From contig NZ_RYZR01000004.1 of NCBI RefSeq assembly GCF_003977615.1, positions 19,891 to 83,890 on the forward strand: a stretch of 64,000 bases of DNA, written 5' to 3'. Shown here piece by piece: positions 18,381 through 26,613 of this stretch; position 1 is the first letter of the stretch; every line of letters begins with the position of its first letter. This DNA is from Dyella dinghuensis. GTDB taxonomy: Bacteria > Pseudomonadota > Gammaproteobacteria > Xanthomonadales > Rhodanobacteraceae. The translations under genes were made by a program, and so were the position numbers. Below the pieces are notes generated by a model that saw only the letters and a program-made list of their open reading frames with translations, was not told the origin of the DNA and ran no database searches.

Positions 18381-18646
18381 GAGCCTGCTCACTATCTCCG
18401 CGTAGCCCTCGTTGTATGTGAGCGACTCTCAGACAGCAGCGCGTGGCGCAGCGCCAGACTGGCTGTCTGGTCAAGCCGCGCGCTGCTGTCTGAGAGTCGC
18501 TCACATACAACCCGAAGGGCCGGGTCTGTTTGCCCGCATGCCTGCGTCCTCGCTCGGTTACGTATCGACATACGCGCCCTCACTCCTCCTTGGCTTGCGC
18601 GCAAACAGCTCCCGGCGAGGGCCACGCGGAGATAGTGAGCAGGCTC
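18381..18646. repeat. Nested inverted-repeat element, MITE-like
   Basis: A 266-bp element. Its ends are 31-bp inverted repeats (18381-18411 and 18616-18646) that match at 30 of 31 positions. Inside are two further dyads: a perfect 33-bp inverted repeat (18411-18443 with 18479-18511) whose loop holds the small palindromes TGGCGCAGCGCCA and CCAGACTGGCTGTCTGG, and an imperfect pair GCCGGGTCTGTTTGC (18519-18533) with 18601-18616. The strand would fold into a three-way junction. It has no convincing coding capacity, and I see no clear target-site duplication. It fills most of the gap after rnhB. I read it as a non-autonomous mobile element or a structured intergenic repeat. Confidence 0.75.
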
Positions 18647-18856
18647 CAATAACCATCCACGTCTATAAAAATAGGCAACCTTTCCTATTGCGGCTGCATC
18701 CAAGCAGGTGTGGAATGGAATCGTAAGGTCATTGCGGCAGCTCGCATGCACTGTCGCAACGTCATCTCGCATGGACGCCCCCGTCAGCAGCCTGACGCAA
18801 CGCGCGATGAGCACACGCTTGTCTCGCGCCAGCAGGCTATCAAGAGGATTTTCGTC

Positions 18857-19054
18857 ATGCGCTTGATCCGCCCTCACCCTGAATACCCTGCAACCTCGGC
18901 CGCAACGCTCACTGCCGAAGCCGCCAAGCCGTCTGCAAAAGTCACGGATGCCCGAGAAAAGCACCTCGATTACAACCTTCAGCCGCTAAGCGTCGACAGC
19001 TTCTCGCACTACATCGATGCCGTGGTGGATGTCGATTGTTTCCGCGTACGTTGA
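18857..19054 (+). CDS. Hypothetical 65-residue protein
   Basis: A small open frame starting ATG (MRLIRPHPEYPATS) behind AAGAGG at 18842-18847, in the gap between the inverted-repeat element and the thioredoxin-like gene. The middle is Ala/Thr/Lys-rich and the end is DSFSHYIDAVVDVDCFRVR. I recognise no family, signal peptide or membrane segment. The ribosome binding site and sensible composition are the only support; it may not be a gene. Confidence 0.35.
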   Translation: MRLIRPHPEYPATSAATLTAEAAKPSAKVTDAREKHLDYNLQPLSVDSFSHYIDAVVDVDCFRVR

Positions 19055-19148
19055 TGCGGTTTTCTTGATCATTCTCCTGCTCCAGGCCAGCGCTGGTTCC
19101 TGACCACGCGATCACGCTAACCTTGGCGAAATTCCAGGGGAAGCGGCC

Positions 19149-19679
19149 ATGCATCTGCGTCGGGCGTGTTTTTTCGCACTGCTTGTGCTTTTCAGTCACG
19201 TTGCCATGGCGACCACGCTGCCCGGCAGCGGTGATCCGGCGCCCAGCTATCTGGGGCGCGACGCCAACGACCACGATGTCCGCGTCGAGGATATGCACGG
19301 CAAAGTGGTCGTCGTGACCTTCTGGGCCTCCTGGTGCGGCTATTGCCTCAAGGAGCTACCCATCCTGGCCAACGTCCAGAAGCTTGCGGGCGCCAACCAG
19401 CTTCAAGTGGTCGCCATCTCTTACAAAGAGGATTACAACAACTTCCGGCAGATTCATCACAACCTGCGGAAAACCGACCTGCTGCTGACCTACGACACCA
19501 AAGCGGCCGCTTCCGCGGCCTACGGGGTCACCGGCATCCCGCACATGGTGATGATCGGCCGGGATGGGCGCATCGCCTACGTGCATGTCGGGTACGACGA
19601 ATCCATGCTCGACACCATCGCCAGCGAGCTCAATACGCTGCTTGCAGCGCCGGTGCCCGCCGATACGCACGCGCCGTAA
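19149..19679 (+). CDS. TlpA-like periplasmic thiol-disulfide protein
   Basis: An exported thioredoxin-fold protein of 176 residues. The signal peptide is residues 1-21 (HVAMA-TTLPG). The redox motif is WCGYC with Cys63 and Cys66, in TFWASWCGYCLKELP, and the cis-Pro loop is VTGIPHMVMIG. AGGGGAAG precedes the ATG. Members reduce periplasmic thiols, often for cytochrome c maturation or general oxidant defence; the partner here cannot be told. It lies just before dnaE with an 84-bp gap and is probably a separate unit. Confidence 0.88.
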   Translation: MHLRRACFFALLVLFSHVAMATTLPGSGDPAPSYLGRDANDHDVRVEDMHGKVVVVTFWASWCGYCLKELPILANVQKLAGANQLQVVAISYKEDYNNFRQIHHNLRKTDLLLTYDTKAAASAAYGVTGIPHMVMIGRDGRIAYVHVGYDESMLDTIASELNTLLAAPVPADTHAP

Positions 19680-19763
19680 ACCGCAGCGCTGCGTCGCCGA
19701 TTGTCAATTCTTGCCCGGCTCGAACCACACCGTTAGGCTGGGCCATTGATTCGCGTGCGAGCC

Positions 19764-22700
19764 ATGGCCCTCCGTTTCGCTCATCTGCATCTGCACAGCG
19801 AGTATTCGCTGGTCGACTCGACCATCCGCATCAAGGCGCTGGTCGAATCGTGCGTGCGCGAAGGTATCCCCGCCGTCGCGCTGACGGACGAATGCAACAT
19901 GTTCGCGCTGGTGAAGTTCTACAAGGCGTGCACGGCGGCCGGCATCAAACCGATTGGCGGCTGCGATCTGTGGATCAGCGCGCCCGACGATCCGCGCCCG
20001 TGGCGTCTCACGCTGATCTGCCAGAACCACGAGGGTTATCTCAACCTCTCGCGCCTGGTGTCGCGCGCATGGCGAGACGGACAGCAAGGTGGGCGCGCGC
20101 TGGTCGATGCGGCATGGCTCAACGTCGAAACGACGAAAGGCCTGATCGCGCTGATCGGCCGTGAAAGCGAGATTGGACGCATCGCCGTTCATCAAGGCAC
20201 GGATCACGCACGTTCACGCACCTACATGCTGGCTGCGCTTTTTCCGGATCGCCTGTATCTCGAACTGACACGTTGCGGCCGCGAAGGCGAAGAGGCATGG
20301 AACAACGCAGCGCTCGCGTTGGGCACCGAAGCCAATCTGCCGGTGATCGCCAGCAACGATGTGCGCTTCCTGAAGCAAACCGACTTTGAAGCGCACGAAG
20401 CGCGCGTGTGTATCAATCAAGGCCGCGTGCTGGCCGATCCCAAACGCCCGCGCGATTACAGCGAACAGCAATACCTGAAATCGCCGACGGAAATGGCCGA
20501 GTTGTTTGCGGACATTCCCGAAGCGCTGGAAAACACGGTCGAGCTCGCCAAGCGCTGCAATCTCGAACTCACCTTCGGCACGTACTACCTGCCCGACTTT
20601 CCGGTGCCGGAAGGCCACGACCTTGCCAGTTACATTCGCGAAATTGCGCGCGCAGGTCTGAAAGAACGTCTCGACATCGCACCGCTCGCCGACGGCTACT
20701 CGCTCGCCGATTACGAAGCGCGCCTTGAGCGCGAGCTGGACGTCATCATCAAGATGGGCTTCCCCGGCTACTTCCTGATCGTGGCGGACTTCATCAACTG
20801 GGGTAAGCAGAACGGCATTCCGGTGGGGCCGGGGCGCGGCTCAGGTGCAGGCTCGCTCGTTGCGTGGGTGCTCAAGATTACGGATCTCGACCCGCTGCAG
20901 TTCAACCTGCTGTTCGAGCGCTTCCTAAATCCCGAACGCGTATCGATGCCGGACTTCGACATCGACTTCTGCATGGATCGCCGCGACGAGGTGATCGATT
21001 ACGTCGCGCGCAAATACGGCCGCGATCACGTCAGCCAGATCATCACCTACGGTTCGATGGCCGCGAAGGCTGTGCTGCGCGATTCGGGCCGTGTGTTGGG
21101 CATGGGCTACAACGCGGTCGATCGCATCGCCAAGCTGATTCCGCCGCGCCCACTCGATCTGACGTTGTCCGATGCATTGGGCCGTTCCGAAAAATCGCAG
21201 AAAGAAACCGATCGTGTCGTCAAGGAATTCTGCGAGCTTTACGCGCAGGACGAAGAGGCGAAATCGCTGATCGATCTCGCGCTCAAGCTCGAAAACCTTA
21301 CGCGTAACGCCGGCAAGCACGCTGGCGGCGTGGTGATCGGTCCGAAGCCGCTGACGGAATTCGCACCGCTGTACTGCGAACCGGGCGGTTCGGGCGTGGT
21401 GACGCAGTACGACAAGGACGACGTTGAAGCGGTCGGTCTCGTCAAGTTCGACTTCCTGGGTCTGCGCACGCTCACGATCATCGATTGGGCGGTGAAGGCG
21501 ATCAACGTGCGGCGCGCTCAAACCGGCGAAGCGCCGGTAGACATCGCGACGCTGCCGCTCGACGATCCCGCGCCCTACGAGCTGCTGAAAAAAGCGCAGA
21601 CGGTAGCAGTATTCCAGCTCGAATCCTCCGGCATGCAGCGCATGTTGAAGGATGCGAAGCCCGACCGTTTCGAAGACATCATCGCACTCGTCGCGCTGTA
21701 TCGTCCCGGCCCGATGGACCTGATTCCCAGCTTCGTCGCGCGTAAACACGGCCGCGAAGAAGTGGAATATCCCGATCCGCGTGTCGAGCCGATCCTGAAA
21801 GAGACCTACGGCATCATGGTCTATCAGGAACAGGTCATGCAGATGGCGCAGATCGTCGGCGGTTACTCGCTCGGCGGCGCCGACCTGCTGCGTCGTGCGA
21901 TGGGCAAAAAGAAACTCGAGGAAATGGCGAAGGAGCGCGCCAAATTCCGCGAAGGCGCTGCCAAAGACGGCCTCACCGGCGACAAAGCGGATTCCATCTT
22001 CGACTTGATGGAAAAGTTCGCCGGTTACGGCTTCAACAAATCGCACGCAGCTGCTTACGCGCTGGTGTCGTATCAGACCGCGTGGCTGAAAGCGCACTAC
22101 CCCGCCGAATTCATGGCGGCGACGATTTCGTCGGACATGGACAACACCGACAAGGTGGTCACCTTCCTCGACGAATCGCGCGCGATTGGGCTGAAGGTGC
22201 TTCCGCCCGACGTGGATGCGTCGAAATTCATGTTCGTCGCGGTCGAACCCAAGGTCATTCGCTATGGCCTGGGCGCCATCAAAGGCGTGGGCCAAGGCGC
22301 GTGCGAAGCGATTGCCGACGAACGCGCCAAAGGCGGCCCGTACAAGGATTTGGCGGACTTCTGCCGTCGTGTCGATCCGTCCAAACTCAATCGGCGTGTA
22401 CTCGAAGCGCTGATTCTTTCCGGCGCGCTCGATAGGCTGGCACCTACGCGCGCCAGCTTGATGCTGCAGTTGCCCGATGCGATCAAAGCAGCCGAGCAAC
22501 ATCTGCGCGACCGTCAATCCGGGCAGAACGATATGTTCGGTGCAGCGATGGGCGCCTCCGCGCAGGTTGTGCACGTGGATCTTCCCACCGCACCCGAATG
22601 GCCGCTCGAACAGAAACTGCAGGGCGAGCGCGACACGCTGGGCCATTACCTCTCCGGCCATCCCACCGACCCGTGGCGCGAGGAGCTGGCGCAACTGGCT

Positions 22701-23312
22701 ACCTGCCCGCTCGGCGAGATCGTCGATCGTTATCAGCCGCCCAAGCCACGCAAGAACGATGGCGACGACGGCAATCGTTTCCGTCGCGGCCCCGACACAC
22801 CGTGGACCGTCGCCGGCATGGTCACCGCCGTGCGCAAACGCGGCGACAGCGACGCGTTCGTGCGGCTGGAAGACGGCACCGGCAGCATCGAAGTCAGCTT
22901 CTTCGGCGAGCTGTACCAGCAAGTCGCACCGTTGCTCACCCGCGATGAAATGCTCGTGGTCGAAGGTGGTTTGCGCATCGACGACTTCTCCGGCGGCGGC
23001 TTTCAGGTGCGCGCCCGCAGCGCGTACACCCTCGGCGACGCCTGCCGCCGCTTTGCGCGACTGCTGCGCGTCAAAATCAACGGCGTCGGACCGGATTTCA
23101 TCCCGCAATTGCGCCAGGCGTTGGCGGGACATCGTGGCGGTCGTGCCAGTGTCGTCCTCAGCGGCTACCACAACGCCAACGCACAGGCCGACCTGGAACT
23201 GGGCGAGGAGTGGCATGTCAACGCTATCCCCGAGCTTCTGCGCGCCGTACGCGGCATGCCAGGGGTGGTGGGCGCAGGCGTGCGGCTGATCAAGACCGGA
23301 AACGGCGATTAG
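19764..23312 (+). CDS. dnaE: DNA polymerase III alpha subunit
   Basis: The replicative polymerase subunit, 1182 residues (E. coli 1160). The PHP domain begins at once (FAHLHLHSEYSLVDS). The palm carries PVGPGRGSGAGSLV and the catalytic aspartates in MPDFDIDFCMDRR. The thumb/fingers segment includes YGFNKSHAAAYALVSYQTAWLKAHY. Helix-hairpin-helix and OB-fold regions (TVAGMVTAVRKRGD, FVRLEDGTGSIEVSFFGELY) follow, then the tau-binding C-terminus. The ATG at 19764 is chosen over a TTG 18 bp upstream because it gives the family N-terminus. It precedes accA, as in E. coli. Confidence 0.98.
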   Translation: MALRFAHLHLHSEYSLVDSTIRIKALVESCVREGIPAVALTDECNMFALVKFYKACTAAGIKPIGGCDLWISAPDDPRPWRLTLICQNHEGYLNLSRLVSRAWRDGQQGGRALVDAAWLNVETTKGLIALIGRESEIGRIAVHQGTDHARSRTYMLAALFPDRLYLELTRCGREGEEAWNNAALALGTEANLPVIASNDVRFLKQTDFEAHEARVCINQGRVLADPKRPRDYSEQQYLKSPTEMAELFADIPEALENTVELAKRCNLELTFGTYYLPDFPVPEGHDLASYIREIARAGLKERLDIAPLADGYSLADYEARLERELDVIIKMGFPGYFLIVADFINWGKQNGIPVGPGRGSGAGSLVAWVLKITDLDPLQFNLLFERFLNPERVSMPDFDIDFCMDRRDEVIDYVARKYGRDHVSQIITYGSMAAKAVLRDSGRVLGMGYNAVDRIAKLIPPRPLDLTLSDALGRSEKSQKETDRVVKEFCELYAQDEEAKSLIDLALKLENLTRNAGKHAGGVVIGPKPLTEFAPLYCEPGGSGVVTQYDKDDVEAVGLVKFDFLGLRTLTIIDWAVKAINVRRAQTGEAPVDIATLPLDDPAPYELLKKAQTVAVFQLESSGMQRMLKDAKPDRFEDIIALVALYRPGPMDLIPSFVARKHGREEVEYPDPRVEPILKETYGIMVYQEQVMQMAQIVGGYSLGGADLLRRAMGKKKLEEMAKERAKFREGAAKDGLTGDKADSIFDLMEKFAGYGFNKSHAAAYALVSYQTAWLKAHYPAEFMAATISSDMDNTDKVVTFLDESRAIGLKVLPPDVDASKFMFVAVEPKVIRYGLGAIKGVGQGACEAIADERAKGGPYKDLADFCRRVDPSKLNRRVLEALILSGALDRLAPTRASLMLQLPDAIKAAEQHLRDRQSGQNDMFGAAMGASAQVVHVDLPTAPEWPLEQKLQGERDTLGHYLSGHPTDPWREELAQLATCPLGEIVDRYQPPKPRKNDGDDGNRFRRGPDTPWTVAGMVTAVRKRGDSDAFVRLEDGTGSIEVSFFGELYQQVAPLLTRDEMLVVEGGLRIDDFSGGGFQVRARSAYTLGDACRRFARLLRVKINGVGPDFIPQLRQALAGHRGGRASVVLSGYHNANAQADLELGEEWHVNAIPELLRAVRGMPGVVGAGVRLIKTGNGD

Positions 23313-23367
23313 CGACGCCGCGCACAGCCCCCATACGGCTCCGTTCCCGTCTTTTTGGCTGGCCCGG

Positions 23368-23373
23368 TATACT
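23368..23373 (+). promoter_or_regulatory. Possible -10 element upstream of accA
   Basis: TATACT lies 30 bp ahead of the accA ATG. A TTCCCG 18 bp further upstream is a poor -35 box. Read-through from dnaE is equally possible. Confidence 0.25.
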
Positions 23374-23402
23374 GCCCCGCTTCTGTGCCACCCCGTGCCC
23401 GA

Positions 23403-24359
23403 ATGAATCCCAACTTCCTCGATTTTGAACAACCGATTGCCGACCTGGAGGCCAAGATCGAGGAACTCCGGCACGCCAGTCATGGCCAGGCATTCAATAT
23501 CGATGAGGAAGTCTCCCGCCTTCGCGAAAAGCTGAAGGTGAAGACTGCCGATATTTTCCGCACGCTGACGCCGTGGCAGATGACGCAGTTGTCACGTCAT
23601 CCCGGCCGCCCGTACACGCTCGATTACATCAGCGTGATGTGCGACGAATTCCACGAGCTCGCTGGCGACCGCGCGTATTCGGACGACGCCGCCATCGTCG
23701 GCGGCGTGGGCCGCATCAACGGCCGCTCGGTGGTCATCATCGGTCATCAGAAGGCGCGCGATACGAAGGGCAAGGTGCGCCGCAATTTCGGTATGCCGCG
23801 TCCGGAGGGTTACCGTAAGGCGCTGCGTCTGATGAAGATGGCGGAACGTTTCAAACTGCCGCTGTTCACACTGATCGACACGCCAGGTGCGTATCCCGGC
23901 GTCGGCGCGGAAGAACGCGGGCAGAGCGAAGCGATCGCGCGCAACCTGATGGAAATGGCCGAACTGAAGGTGCCGATCATCTGCACCGTGATCGGCGAAG
24001 GCGGTTCAGGTGGCGCGCTCGCCATTGGCGTGGGCGACCGTACGATCATGTTGCAGTATTCGACCTATTCGGTGATCTCGCCGGAAGGCTGCGCGTCCAT
24101 TCTCTGGAAGAGCGCCGACAAAGCCAAAGATGCAGCCGAAGCGCTGGGACTGATCGCCCCGCGCCTGCTCGAACTGGGCCTGGTCGACAAAGTCGTGCGC
24201 GAGCCGCTCGGCGGTGCGCATCGCAATCCGCGCTCGATGGCTGTGCGTCTCAAGGCCGTGCTGCTCAACCAGCTCGACGAACTCGAAGCCATACCGGTGC
24301 CGGAACTCCTGGAACAGCGCTACCACCGCCTGCGCGGTTACGGCGCCTACCACGAGTAA
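23403..24359 (+). CDS. accA: Acetyl-CoA carboxylase carboxyltransferase alpha subunit
   Basis: Transfers the carboxyl group from carboxybiotin to acetyl-CoA, together with AccD, to start fatty-acid synthesis. It is 318 residues, nearly identical in length to E. coli AccA (319). The crotonase-like core has [20 protein letters not shown], the oxyanion and CoA pocket [19 protein letters not shown], and [16 protein letters not shown]. The start [12 protein letters not shown] is the family N-terminus. Confidence 0.98.
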   Translation: MNPNFLDFEQPIADLEAKIEELRHASHGQAFNIDEEVSRLREKLKVKTADIFRTLTPWQMTQLSRHPGRPYTLDYISVMCDEFHELAGDRAYSDDAAIVGGVGRINGRSVVIIGHQKARDTKGKVRRNFGMPRPEGYRKALRLMKMAERFKLPLFTLIDTPGAYPGVGAEERGQSEAIARNLMEMAELKVPIICTVIGEGGSGGALAIGVGDRTIMLQYSTYSVISPEGCASILWKSADKAKDAAEALGLIAPRLLELGLVDKVVREPLGGAHRNPRSMAVRLKAVLLNQLDELEAIPVPELLEQRYHRLRGYGAYHE

Positions 24360-24372
24360 CTCCGCACATGCT

Positions 24373-24506
24373 CCCTCTCCCCTACGGGGAGAGGGCTGGG
24401 GTGAGGGGCCAATCTTGCGAAGATCAATAGTTCGAAGCCTGCTTCGAATGATGCTCAGCGCAAGAGAGTGCCCCCTCACCTCGATCCTCTCCCCGCAGGG
24501 GAGAGG
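24373..24506. repeat. Paired REP-like palindromic repeat
   Basis: Two inverted hairpin units. The left is CCCTCTCCCC-TAC-GGGGAGAGGG (24373-24395) followed by GGGGTGAGGGGC. The right is GCCCCCTCACC followed by CCTCTCCCC-GCA-GGGGAGAGG (24486-24506). Between them TTCGAAGC and GCTTCGAA form a third small palindrome, and TCTTGCG and CGCAAGA bracket it. The layout is that of a bacterial interspersed mosaic or REP doublet, common between genes in Pseudomonas and Xanthomonas relatives and usually spread by RAYT transposases. It lies in the accA/NYN gap. Confidence 0.8.
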
Positions 24507-24545
24507 AAGATGTAGCCTTCGCGCGACATCCAAGGAAACAAGCCC

Positions 24546-25301
24546 ATGGCCAACGATCAAGCCACCAAACTCGCCGTGCTGATCGACGCCGACAACGCGC
24601 AGCCTTCCATTGCGGAAGGTTTGCTGGCTGAAGTCGCCAAGTACGGCACGGCGCATGTAAAGCGCGCTTACGGCGACTGGACCAGCAATCATCTGCGCGG
24701 ATGGAAGGAACAGCTGCTCACGCAATCCATCCAGCCGATCCAGCAGTTCGGTTATACCAGCGGCAAGAACGCGACCGATTCGGCCATGATCATCGATGCG
24801 ATGGACCTGCTTTATTCCGGACGCTTCGACGGCTTCTGCATCGTGTCGAGTGATAGCGACTTCACGCGCCTCGCAGCGCGCATTCGCGAATCAGGTTTGA
24901 TCGTTTACGGTTTCGGCGAACGCAAGACACCGGAGCCCTTTCTTGCGGCATGCGACAAATTCATCTACACCGAAATCCTCGCGACGAAACCCGACGAAGA
25001 ACAGCCGCTCAAACCGCGCGCGCCCGCACAGCTGAAAAAGGATGCGGGCCTGATCAACCTGCTGCGCAACGCGATCGATGCCGCATCCGACGACGAAGGC
25101 TGGGCAGGCTTAGGCGGCGTCGGTTCCATCATCACCAAGCAACGCCCCAACTTCGATTCACGCAGTTACGGCTACGGCAAATTGAGCGAGTTGATCGATG
25201 CCATCGACTTGTTCGAACTCGATCGCCGCAGCCCTGGCGATGGACGGCCAAAAGCCATATACGTGCGCAACAAAAAACCGGTGGCGCGTGAACAATCTTG
25301 A
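24546..25301 (+). CDS. NYN-domain nuclease-like protein with a C-terminal OST-HTH/LOTUS domain
   Basis: 251 residues. Residues 8 to about 155 are a PIN-like NYN domain: LAVLIDADNAQP near the start carries Asp14 and Asp16, NATDSAMIIDAMDLL and CIVSSDSDFTRLA add the later acidic residues, so the putative metal site is complete. About 160-235 matches the OST-HTH/LOTUS pattern (LINLLRNAIDAASDDEGWAG, SIITKQRPNFDSRSYGYGKL, LIDAIDLFEL), an RNA-binding fold. Such proteins are widespread in bacteria but poorly characterised; RNA cleavage or processing is inferred from the domains. AAGGAAA precedes the ATG. The stop overlaps the tilS start, so the two are coupled. Confidence 0.85.
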   Translation: MANDQATKLAVLIDADNAQPSIAEGLLAEVAKYGTAHVKRAYGDWTSNHLRGWKEQLLTQSIQPIQQFGYTSGKNATDSAMIIDAMDLLYSGRFDGFCIVSSDSDFTRLAARIRESGLIVYGFGERKTPEPFLAACDKFIYTEILATKPDEEQPLKPRAPAQLKKDAGLINLLRNAIDAASDDEGWAGLGGVGSIITKQRPNFDSRSYGYGKLSELIDAIDLFELDRRSPGDGRPKAIYVRNKKPVAREQS

Positions 25302-26613
25302 GCCGCTGCTTCAAACCTTGCTTCACGGGCTTTGCACGCAACCGGACGGCTCACTCTGTGTCGCGTACAGCGGTGGCCCCGACTCCACCGCGTTACTGCA
25401 TGCCTTGGCGCATTTGCCCGAGGCACGCAAACGCGGCCTGCGCGCGTTACATGTCGATCATGGGCTGAATCCGGACAGCGCAAAGTGGTCCGCGCACTGT
25501 CTGGCCGTGTGCGCATTGCTTGGCGTGCATTGCGACGTTAAATGCGCCTACGTTGACCGTTCCGGCGGCATTGGTTTGGAAGCGGCGGCACGTGAAGCAC
25601 GCTATGCCGTTTTTATCGAGCAGTTGCACGACGGCGAGCGACTCGTACTAGGTCATCATCAAGATGACCAGGTGGAAACCGTCCTGCTGAAACTGTTGCG
25701 TGGTGCCGGGCCGGAAGGATTGGGCGGCATGCGTGAGCAACGTGTACTGGGTCGCGGCATGCTGTGGCGCCCACTGCTCGGTGTTCCGCGCGACGTATTG
25801 CGCGACTACGTTCGCGCGCATGCATTGCCGTATGTCGATGATCCGTCCAATGACGACACGCGTTTGGCGCGCAATCATCTGCGCCATCGGGTTCTTCCGC
25901 AATTGAAAGCGTACTGGCCGCAAGCCGCTGCATCGATCACGCATAGCGCGAGCTTGTCTCGAACGGCTGCCGATACGCTGCAGCACGATTGGTCCGCCGC
26001 GCTCGAGAACTTGCGCGACGACGCCACTAACAGCCTCGATGTTGCCGGCTGGCTCGCATTACCGGACGCACTGCGCGAACCGCTGCTTGCACATTGGCTG
26101 CATGCGCAAGGCCTGCCCGCACCCACAACGGTGCAACGACATCAGATCGAACGCCAATGCACCGCGCAAGACGGTCAATTACCCTGCATTCGATGGCCGG
26201 GCGCCGAAGTGCACGTCTGGAAAAAACGAATGTGGGCCATGGTGCCGCGCAAACCTTCCACATGGACGGATGCACTGCCGTGGCAAGGCAAACCACTGCG
26301 TTTACCGGATGGCGGCCTACTGACGCTGGAGCCTGCCACGACGCTTCCCGTGGCGCTCACCATTCGCTGCCGCCAGGGCGGCGAACGGATCAAACCGGCA
26401 GGCGATCGGCACACGCGCGATTTGCGCTCGCTGTTCCAGACGGGAGCCATTCCACCGTGGCAACGCGACACCCTTCCGCTACTTTACGAAGACAACGTGC
26501 TGATTGCGGTGGCCGATCGGTGGTTGAGCGAGCGCGCCGAAACTATGTTCCGTCAGGCTGGCGCGCGTCCGCGATGGCAGTCCCCGCTGTCGAACCCGTT
26601 ATCCGGCGATTGA
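25288..26613 (+). CDS. tilS: tRNA(Ile)-lysidine synthetase
   Basis: Attaches lysine to C34 of the CAU-anticodon tRNA-Ile so that it reads AUA. It is 441 residues. The N-type ATP pyrophosphatase loop is SGGPDS (28-33); LHVDHGLNPDS and LGHHQDDQVETVLLKLLRG complete the catalytic domain, and the C-terminal domain (VALTIRCRQGGERIKPAG) is also present. The GTG at 25288 gives the family N-terminus and overlaps the NYN gene by 14 bp; ATGs further upstream lie well inside that gene. Its last 71 bp overlap the 3' end of the opposite-strand MFS gene. Confidence 0.95.
   Translation: MNNLEPLLQTLLHGLCTQPDGSLCVAYSGGPDSTALLHALAHLPEARKRGLRALHVDHGLNPDSAKWSAHCLAVCALLGVHCDVKCAYVDRSGGIGLEAAAREARYAVFIEQLHDGERLVLGHHQDDQVETVLLKLLRGAGPEGLGGMREQRVLGRGMLWRPLLGVPRDVLRDYVRAHALPYVDDPSNDDTRLARNHLRHRVLPQLKAYWPQAAASITHSASLSRTAADTLQHDWSAALENLRDDATNSLDVAGWLALPDALREPLLAHWLHAQGLPAPTTVQRHQIERQCTAQDGQLPCIRWPGAEVHVWKKRMWAMVPRKPSTWTDALPWQGKPLRLPDGGLLTLEPATTLPVALTIRCRQGGERIKPAGDRHTRDLRSLFQTGAIPPWQRDTLPLLYEDNVLIAVADRWLSERAETMFRQAGARPRWQSPLSNPLSGD

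Noticed and set aside
20925..23483. A very long open frame opposite dnaE (about 850 codons)
   Set aside because: High-GC coding DNA keeps the opposite strand open. The sequence has no family motifs and a composition skewed by dnaE codons, while dnaE itself is fully canonical.
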